From contig CM049306.1 of NCBI GenBank assembly GCA_026874595.1, positions 82,052,142-82,116,141 on the forward strand: DNA of 64,000 bases, read 5' to 3'. The notes beneath the pieces are model-generated. The model ran no database searches and had not been told where the DNA came from. It worked only from the letters and a program-made list of their open reading frames with translations. Positions 26,911 to 35,670 of the stretch are shown here, piece after piece. Source of the stretch: Sipunculus nudus (Eukaryota > Annelida > Sipuncula > Golfingiida > Sipunculidae). A program made the position numbers and the translations under genes. Each line of letters starts with the position of its first letter. Positions within the stretch are counted from its first letter, which is position 1.

Positions 26911-26913
<3 letters not shown>

Positions 26914-27239
26914 TCACCCCCTCCCCCCAGTCTGGTAGATAAATCGACGCCACTGAGAGGAATATGTTTTTAATATGGTGCTCTTATATATCTTTTTATA
27001 CTTGCTATACAATGTATGTAACTAGATTAAGTCTCATAGGGAAATAAAATGATAAAGATAAAGGAAGAGTGTTTATAGTCTGATACCAATGACAATGTCA
27101 GAAATCACATTCTTGATCTTTTGGGGCTTTTTAATTCATGTAGCTTCCCTCGGAGCATACAACCCAAGCAGACACAAAAGATGCCACTGGTTTACTCTTT
27201 CTATATTTAGCCTGTCGCCCTTGACGAGTACCCGTCTAC

Positions 27240-27340
27240 TACTGGGTGGAGAGGGCTTCCCCTTGGGGAAAAGATTCGAACCATAAACCTTGCGGCCACA
27301 AGTCTAGCTCCATTACGATTACGCCACCACGATCCGACAA
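27240..27340 (-). repeat. tRNA-derived SINE fragment
   Basis: On the minus strand an A-box-like GTGGTGGCGTAATCG and a B-box GGTTCGAATCT are spaced as in tRNA promoters, with an anticodon-arm-like stretch between. Confidence 0.4.
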
Positions 27341-28293
27341 TAATAAACAACAATCATCATTTTTTATACTTCATCCTCTGTATCGTGTGTAATAATTTTT
27401 TTATCATTATGTTATTTTACTTTTAATTGATTAATTAATTTACTCCAATATTCGCAGTATATCAGGCTTTCCTGAAAGATTATGGTTTCCATATCCAGGA
27501 AGAATTCCATGCTTTAGTTATGTCTTTTTCTTTCCTATGGGAAATATGAGTAACCTGAGCATATGTTGTGTAAATATTTGTGTAAATTAAGTTAGATGTA
27601 CGCGGTTTCGTAAGCTCTGTACTCAGTCAGAGAAATCGCAGCATATACGTAACTAAATAACAGATCAGCGATTAATGAAAATACCATTTTCTGATTTAAT
27701 AAAGAAAAAATACCAAAGCTCGTATATATAGCCCCAGCATAACTTAACTGAGATTGGGATAGTTCCACTAACTGTCAGCATTGCTATAACTATATACACA
27801 AACATATATTTTCCACTGGGGACAGCGCGTACATACGGGTTGACCTGGTTAACAGAGACCTGGTTAAAGGAAACTATCAGTATTGATGTTATACGAGAAA
27901 ACCCACTGAGTGTGTGTACATAACACTATCCTGTTAAATATTTCTAATCTTATCCGTATACCCGTATAAGTCAAAATTAGACAGACATGGTTGTTTATTT
28001 TTGGAATATAGTTTTTTAATATAAACTTACAAAATGTTAGTTTATCTTTCAGTGATAATAATTAAATTATCATAGCTTTGCTATGTTTCTTGAAAAAATG
28101 GGATCATTCTCATTATCTCTTTTTTATTTTCGAACGCCAACACATCTGGATATATCCAAAAATTATTTAATTTTGGTCATTAATTCCTCAACTAATGACT
28201 GATATGCCCTTATGACTGTGCAGCAAAGGGCAATTACACCTAAGATAACATCAATTCATTTTTGGGGTGGTCTGGATCCTCATATTAAGTTTT
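27341..28293. other. No gene seen
   Basis: AT-rich non-coding sequence without a recognised element. Confidence 0.5.
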
Positions 28294-28812
28294 TATACGC
28301 CCGTCACATGACGGAAGTATATGGTATACCCACCGTCCGTCGTGCCGTCCGTCCGTCCGTCTGTCCGTCCGTCCGTTAACTTTTATTGTCGCTGCGCTAA
28401 ATTACTGGAGCTTTGATGGATTTTCACGAACTCACCATAACTTCTTACAAACAGATTATCTCGTCCAAGTTCGATTATGGGCAACATCGACGCATATTTA
28501 ATAAGGTCACGGGTCACTAGGCTACTTTGTGATGAAGATTATGAAGGATTTTGATAAAACACATCAGAAATGTTAATCAATAAAATATATCGCCTAATTT
28601 CGATTTCTAGCAATGTCCATGCATATTTATTGAAGTCAGAGTTCACCGCACATTGGAGGCACCGTGTTGACTTACCAAAAATCATAAGGCTTTTCATGAA
28701 ACTCACTATACATATTTATCAATAGAGTTTCTCCTTTGAATTACCTTCTCATAAAAATTCATGCATATTTAATGAGGTCAGAGGTCACCAGAGACACGAC
28801 GGGCGTATTATG
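28294..28812. mobile_element. Interspersed element with TATACGCCCGTC / GACGGGCGTATTA ends and CCGTCC runs
   Basis: Inverted ends are visible at 28294 and 28797-28811. Near the left end a CCGT/CCGTCC tetranucleotide tract is followed by repeated blocks of the GGATTTTCACGAACTCACCA and GCATATTTAATGAGGTCA type. Repeats with these features are common in bivalve genomes. Confidence 0.6.
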
Positions 28813-29817
28813 CAGGTTTGCGGGGCTCTTGTTTAAAGGATTCTTTACCTTTGCGGGATAGCCAGTTTGTTTATCCTAACCGAGAGCTCGACTCATGCAC
28901 TCGTAATAGATGCCGCCTAAGTTCTGGTTGGCGGAGGTGACCTGTAATGTAATTATTGATTTGGGGACTCTAGTAATATTTCGGATCTGGTTATTCAGAA
29001 TATTGGCGGAGGTATATATGCTGTCTTTGACTACTTTCTAGTTTGTTCCTTAAGTGTCTCATTTTTTTTTATTTACCGGTACATACTTACCTGCGCCAGT
29101 AAGTCCAAGAAGTTTTAATTTTAATTAAAACTTCTTGGTAGGTATAAGAAAAGCTAAAATCTTTTTCACGATTCGTGGTGGAGGATCTCTTTAGAAACCT
29201 GAAATTAAGTCATTCTTACTAAATAACGTCATTTTTTGTTAAACGACACAAAAGTTGTTTTTGTAAAAACAAGAAAAACTAAAAGTTACAAGTCAAGAAT
29301 GCCTTTATTATTACCAAGGAGGTTAAACTTTTGGTAGGATATATATTTAATTGTTAGTAGGGAGTAAATTGTCTGTATAATACAGAGTTTCTTTATAGGT
29401 TTGGTTATGGTATGGGTCCCCTGAAACATTTTATGTGGATATACCTCATTGCCACCATTGACAATAGTTTCCGCTTATCACTAACATTGACGTAAAGTCT
29501 ACTTTGTAAAGAATTAACCATACATTAAGGTAACATATAATTAAATAATTAAATACATAATGATTGTCCTCATTATCCTCATGGGCAGTCTTTATAATAT
29601 GCAAAAAGGGCAAACATTGAGGAAAAGTCTACAGTCTCAATAACTAACCATTCATAAAAAGTGTTCGTTACATATAAATCTGTACATTTGGTTATATATT
29701 GATATAAATCTCCCTCAGTTAAAGAAGTGTTAAGAAAAAGCTGGCCTTATTGAAATATTCTTAGGTACACAGAGGGGAACACGTTAAGGAAGGGCCAGTT
29801 TTTTTGGTATTTGACAT
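28813..29817. other. No gene seen; perfect hairpin at 29105-29138
   Basis: CCAAGAAGTTTTAATT (29105-29120) and its exact reverse complement (29123-29138) are separated by two bases. No gene is recognised. Confidence 0.6.
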
Positions 29818-29819
29818 TT

Positions 29820-30436
29820 GATTTTAAAAAGTGGTCGGAGTTGTCGTGAGAACTTAATTGTCATCACTGAAACATCTCGTAATTGTAGAAGTTGCCGGGA
29901 GAAATTAATTGTCCCGGCTGAAACAACTCGAAATGGCAGTTGTCGAGAGAATTTTAATGTCACCACTGAAACAACTTGTAATTGTAGTAGTTGTCGGGAG
30001 AACTTTATTGTCACCACTGAAACAACTCGTAATAGGGGGATAATGTCACCACTGGAAAACTCGTAATTGTAGGAGTTGTCTGAAGACATTAGTGTTCACC
30101 ACTGAAACAACTATTAAGTGTAGGAGTTATCAGGGGAACGTTAATGTCACCACTGAATCAACTCATAATTGTTAGAATTGTGGGTAAAACTTTAATTACA
30201 CCACTGAAACAGCTGTTAATTGTAGGAGTTGTCGGGGGAACTTTATTGTCACCAGTGAATCAACTCGTAACAGGGGGAGTTGTCTGGGGACTTTAATGTC
30301 ACCACTGGACAACTCGTTATTGTTGGATTTGTGGGGAAAACTTCAATGTTACCATGCACTAAAACAACTTGTATTTGTAGGAGTATTTGGGAGAACCTTT
30401 ATGTCACCGCTGAAACAACTCGTAATTGTTATAGAA
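29820..30436. repeat. Tandem array with 51-bp unit, about 12 copies
   Basis: The unit is close to GTTGTCGGGAGAACTTTAAT followed by GTCACCACTGAAACAACTCG and TAATTGTAGGA. Because 51 is a multiple of three, both strands stay open over the first five units (plus 29818-30066, minus 29784-30089), giving periodic peptides such as SCRENFNVTTETTRNC. Later units have indels and stops. Confidence 0.9.
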
Positions 30437-31200
30437 CTGAAATTTTAAATAAGGAACATGAACAAAATTGCATTCTACTGTTGAGCCTTAATTTGTCTCT
30501 GATCGATTAAAGCAATCATTCATGCTGTTAATTTCAAACCGCCCCCCCCCCCCGTCTAATTGATTATGACCAGGCCGCTCGAGTTTAATCGTTATCATTC
30601 TTTGTCTGTCTGTCTGCCCATACCCCCCCCCCCCCCTCTCGCTCTCTCTCTCTCTGCACAAACCATACATAAACAGTTTTCATCAGCTGAACATAATGTA
30701 CACATCATATGGTATAGACGAATCGAAATAATGTACACATGTGATATATGTTTATTCTATATTATTAAAATGGGAATCAATATATATATATATGTGTGTA
30801 TGTGTTGTCTGTATCGTGTATTCTTTAAAAGGATAGCGCAAAAATAGCTTTAATAAGGATAAGTCAAAGAACCCATTGATAATTTAGCTTTGTCATTTAA
30901 AATTAACATCAACCCCTCCAAGCACCCCTCCGTTATCCGCCACTCATATAACACACGTCGCGATACGTAAGCACGTTATAGATCAGCTCAGTACGCGGCA
31001 GCCTCCCAAAGCCAGTGTGTTCACCGCAGATGGCAGGTGGCTCACAGAATGAGGTCATGGCTACTCTCATCTACAGTGTTACCGTGTGAAATTTTCTGAT
31101 AATACTCTCTTGTTTCAGTTTATAACATTCAAACTGTATTTTTAGCACACACGGTATACACAGTGAGCTAATAAAGGTTTCAGAACTTCGGGACATCATA
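30437..31200. other. Intergenic sequence upstream of the cytokine-like gene
   Basis: Poly-C runs near 30541-30553 and 30625-30636 and a (CT)n tract are present. The last 300 bp before the promoter are less AT-rich than the rest. Confidence 0.5.
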
Positions 31201-31246
31201 CCAGTACCCAAGCCCTTATCGATTGCTCAGTTGTTGCTGTAGGCAA

Positions 31247-31345
31247 CGTCACGCGGGGGAATCCCCACGCCGTGAATCTAATTTTTGGTTTCTTGGGTCT
31301 TGGAGATTGGGATTTCCCTATGTACTCCTCTCAACTATATAAATA
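31247..31345 (+). promoter_or_regulatory. Core promoter: two NF-kB-type sites, CRE half-site and TATA box
   Basis: TATATAAATA lies at 31336-31345, 59 bp before the start codon. GGGATTTCCC at 31309-31318 fits GGGRNNYYCC and sits 17 bp before the TATA box. GGGGAATCCCC at 31256-31266 is a palindromic kB site. A CGTCA half-CRE lies at 31247-31251. An IRF-like AANNGAAA match on the minus strand lies near 31113-31120. Together they suggest Rel/NF-kB-inducible expression; this is motif reading only. Confidence 0.65.
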
Positions 31346-31403
31346 CCGCCCATCTGACAACTGAAGCATTAACAATTTGAATCTTTTGCAAGCAAGACCC
31401 AAC

Positions 31404-31416
31404 ATGAATCTTAATG
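31404..31416 (+). CDS. Exon 1, coding part
   Basis: It holds four codons (MNLN) plus the first base of the Gly codon and ends at a GTAAGT donor at 31417, giving a phase 1 intron. The ATG is the first after the predicted transcription start, and the hydrophobic run continues directly into exon 2, which supports this start. The 5' UTR is short, about 40 nt if transcription starts about 30 bp after the TATA box. Confidence 0.8.
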
Positions 31417-33811
31417 GTAAGTGTTAATGAAACATCCAGGTCGACTGTATGATATAAAATACTGAATAACTAATTTTTCTCTGAATTTTTATCATTCTTT
31501 CTTTTATTTATAAAAATATTTAACACAATATTTATACATTGCACACAAATATGGGTCTAACTTAATAAAAATAATGTTTTTAAATCATTTTCAGTTGTTA
31601 TTATAGATGCATAAATAGCATCTCTCTTAATGCAGACCAAGGATTCCGTATATATGAATTCTTTTTGATAAATATTAAAAAAATACAGCTCTAACGGAAA
31701 ACCTTCCATGCAGTTCTTAGATTTACTGCCGATTTGTATTTTAAATTTACAATGTAATTATGGGTGCTTTCCAATATTTGCCACAGATGTATTTAGAATT
31801 TATTGTGAAATGTTGAATAATAAAAATAGTTATAATAATGATAAGTAAAAGGATAAGAATAATACGAATAACAGGAGTAATAGGAATGATATAAAAAAAT
31901 AACAAAAATTATTGCAGATTAACAAATTATCAACCTTGTTATTTAAAATATAAAGTAAATGAACAGCAATATACAAGAAAAATACAATTCTCCATTTAAA
32001 CCCGACACGTATTTAGTACACTAGAAGCATTTAAATAAAATCTGGCACAAGAATTTCTTACATAATTCTTTCTTCTTCTTTAGGAATAATACTCCTATTG
32101 GTGGGATTCACCATGGCTACAGCAATGCCAGTAGGACGTAAACGGTACTGCAGCCCAAGTAAAAAGCGCGAAGCTTCAAGGAGGGTACCGGCATCTGCTG
32201 CGAAGAGGTCATTGAACGTGTTTTACCTCATGAACTGGATCCAAACACGGATGGATGCCTTTGCGCAAAATCTGGAAAATGCGACAATTGCACTGGTGAG
32301 TTTATTTGTCCGAACAAGTCATAAAAGTTACAAGTTATCATACCTCCTCAAACAGGCGTATGGAATAATGTTTTACACTTGGTTATTTGGTTTGTCTGTG
32401 TGCAATTTTCTGCAAAAAGTTATGAACAGATTTTAATGGAAAATATATGGAGGGTTTGGATAAAATCCCAAGGAACGATTCAATATCTTTCGGGAGGATT
32501 CTGGTTATCCATTGTTTCTTACGGCTATTTAATTATGGAGATATTTTTCGGTATTAGCGGGCAGTTTTTTTTCCCTGCAGGTTACTTAAGATGGGGTTTA
32601 CGGACCGTAAAACTGTTAGGCGTATTCCACAAAGTATGATGAGAATACTCCTGGCGGGGATTTGGAGTCTCTGGCTACTACTTATTTTAATATATCTAGA
32701 TTACCCCCCCCCCCCTTCATTGCGAGACAGACAGACATTTGATTGGGGTTTTGATATAAAAAGTGTATAGTCGTCATGCATATTGAATATCAATAGTAGA
32801 TTCGTAAGCTCAACATCAGAGGCAATAAAATCTTTCCTGCATTTTAGAGCTGACCATTTTGTCCGTACCTCTATCTAAATAACCAGAATAAGCTCCACCA
32901 GTTGTGATATCGGGTGGGGAAATTTATCACTACTTGGGAGTGTATTACATTATCAGTATTAGTGACCCCGACGTACGCAACCATGGCAACGGTAACCCCT
33001 ATATACATGATGTAGATATACAGAGGCGCATACAGAGCGTATATATCAAATGAGTGCATTATATTTTCGATGCCATCTAAAATATAGTTCGTGAGTTTAG
33101 AGCCGGCGGAGGAAAGTGGTCTCTAAGTGCACTTTTATTGTTTGGTTGTGTTATTTATGAATTATTCATGATGTATTACATACCGGCAAGGAATCTATAC
33201 GGGCCAGGAACATGCAACGAGGATTTTGGTTGATTAAATGTCTTTAATCCATACAGATACTGCAAGCTCTGCAAACTTAAATTGACTTCCCCCCAATAGA
33301 TACTCTCTCTCCCTCTCTCTCGTAAAGTGTTATAAATGATATATGATAAAATTGTTATATCAGGTACAAATCAAAAAGTGACTTCGCAAAAGTTATATTA
33401 CTATTAGCACTCCTAAAGAACATTATGTGTCGGGTTGGGTGGGGTAGGTTGGGGGAGGGGGAGGGTGGTAGGAAGGGGCTTTTTATCACCCTTATCTACA
33501 TTTTTTAGGCATTTCTTAAATTTACCAAGAATAAAGTGTGACTATGGAATAAGAACCATTATAATCAGCTTGGCCCTATTATAAATGTAGTTATACATTT
33601 ACATGGTGGATTAGTAAATATTTCCAATCACAGGTTTACCTAATCTTTACTAATGACTTTGCATTTCTTTGCGTCCACTTCTGATGATGCCTCATCAATA
33701 TGAAGGGGGGGGGGGGGGGTATTAAATAATACATTATTTTATTTATTTGGCAAAATAGGCTGTCTTTATCTGCCAATACCATTTGATTCACACATCTTGT
33801 TTTTCAATCCT

Positions 33812-33853
<42 letters not shown>

Positions 33854-34771
33854 GACCGTATCGGTCAAAGGTCAAACCATCACCGAAGTTTCATTATTAC
33901 GTCATCACCTCATGGACTCATGTTCATGACGTTTGGAAATCCCCCAGGTAATGCATCCCCTGGCACGTTTCAACCATGTCCTTTACATGCAGCTGGGAAA
34001 TTAAGTACGTGTATGGTCTCCGAATACACGATCACATAAAATTTATTTTTCATTTGAATTTTTCTCTTTTTTTCCTATTTTATTTGTTTAACATTTTGCA
34101 TACAAAATGGAATTCTCTGCTTAATTACACATATATGAGTGAGGAAACATGATCATATATAAAATCTGGTTTTGTTTTTGTTTGAATTTGATCTTTTATA
34201 ATTCTTTTACCCATATTATATATATATGTATATTATCTTAAATGTTGACTAGCGTTTTAAATTCCCGAAAATGAAAACCTTAAAATCCTTTCTACAATAG
34301 TTTAATTGAGAGATCTCATGCACACGTTGTGATAAAACACAATAAAAATAAATAAAATTTGTATTTGCATTTAACCTGTGGTAAATAAATTTATCGAATG
34401 TGTTAACATACACACACACACACACACCGCACACACACTCACATACACACACACATATAATATATATATTAATATATATATATTAAGATTATGACATTAT
34501 TTCATATTATTTTCCTTTTCATTGCAGGAAAGTCAGTTACCAAGAAAATGTAGGAGTAACGTCACCAAAAAATTCCGCTGTGTAAGTTATTTTCGCTACC
34601 TTATTGTATAATGGATGACTAACAGTAGCTGGAAAGGGTTATACTAAGATAATCCAAAATGCTTTGTTAGCTAATTAAGTCTGCTATTACGGTTCGAATT
34701 TGCTATTTTTTTTATCAGAATGCCGTATTCTAATAGCACTAGGTCTTTTTTATATAACGAGCATATAAATA

Positions 34772-34804
<33 letters not shown>

Positions 34805-35617
34805 TATAAGTGTTTTAAGAAGCAGAGTATTATTATGTAGGACATTGATTTAATTTAAAGAGTGTTTTGTATATTACCTATTTCATTTTCAAATATGATA
34901 CAAATAATTAATAAATTTATCATTAATAGATATCATAAGATACGTACGATACTTATTCACCTGGCATGGTGCATGTTTAATATATATATAAGGCATGTGC
35001 ATGATATCTGAGGTTATCTTAATTTATTTTACTGCTTTAACTTTTAACCAAAACGGATACATTTTATACATCAGTTAATACTTCGAAAATAATTTCGTAA
35101 GGCATAACCAACTATAACGAAAGTATTCTAGGTTAATAGGTTAATTATACTACAACCGTATAAAGACTAATAAATCTTTAAGCCGGATCCATTTGATTAA
35201 GGCAGGGTGGGGAAAATACCAATATAGACCACAGAGTGTCGTAAAATGCCTTCCGTTTTCAAATACTTCCTTAACCCTATTCCTTTTTAATTTCAGCATA
35301 ATCTTTTGTTTGGTACAAACTTACTGAAAAGTTTGTCATTCAAATCTTTTACGCTGTTTTCAAATGGTACCTCCCCATCGCTCTCAGATGGTTTTCTAAC
35401 GCATGCGTTATACTTGAGCGCGACCCAATCTCGGGTCATCGAGTGCGTCATGTATGTTTCATATTCAGATACTAGAACAGAATTCTGACGTTCTAAACAA
35501 AAGTACAACCAAATTTTGCTCGTTAGTCTCTTTAATTCAATGTACAAAATGACTTAAATCATCCCGTATTTATACATATGAATATACATTATTATTGTTA
35601 TAGTTATAATTTTTACA

Positions 35618-35670
<53 letters not shown>

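Noticed and set aside
29818-30066. 82-codon threonine-rich protein gene in the 51-bp array
   Set aside because: Both strands are equally open, no promoter or splice signal is evident, and later units carry stops; listed as a tandem repeat instead.
32296-32436. Read-through of exon 2 as a short secreted protein ending at 32436
   Set aside because: The GTGAGT donor at 32296 and the in-phase downstream exons give a longer, consistent protein; the read-through extension has no coding-like character.
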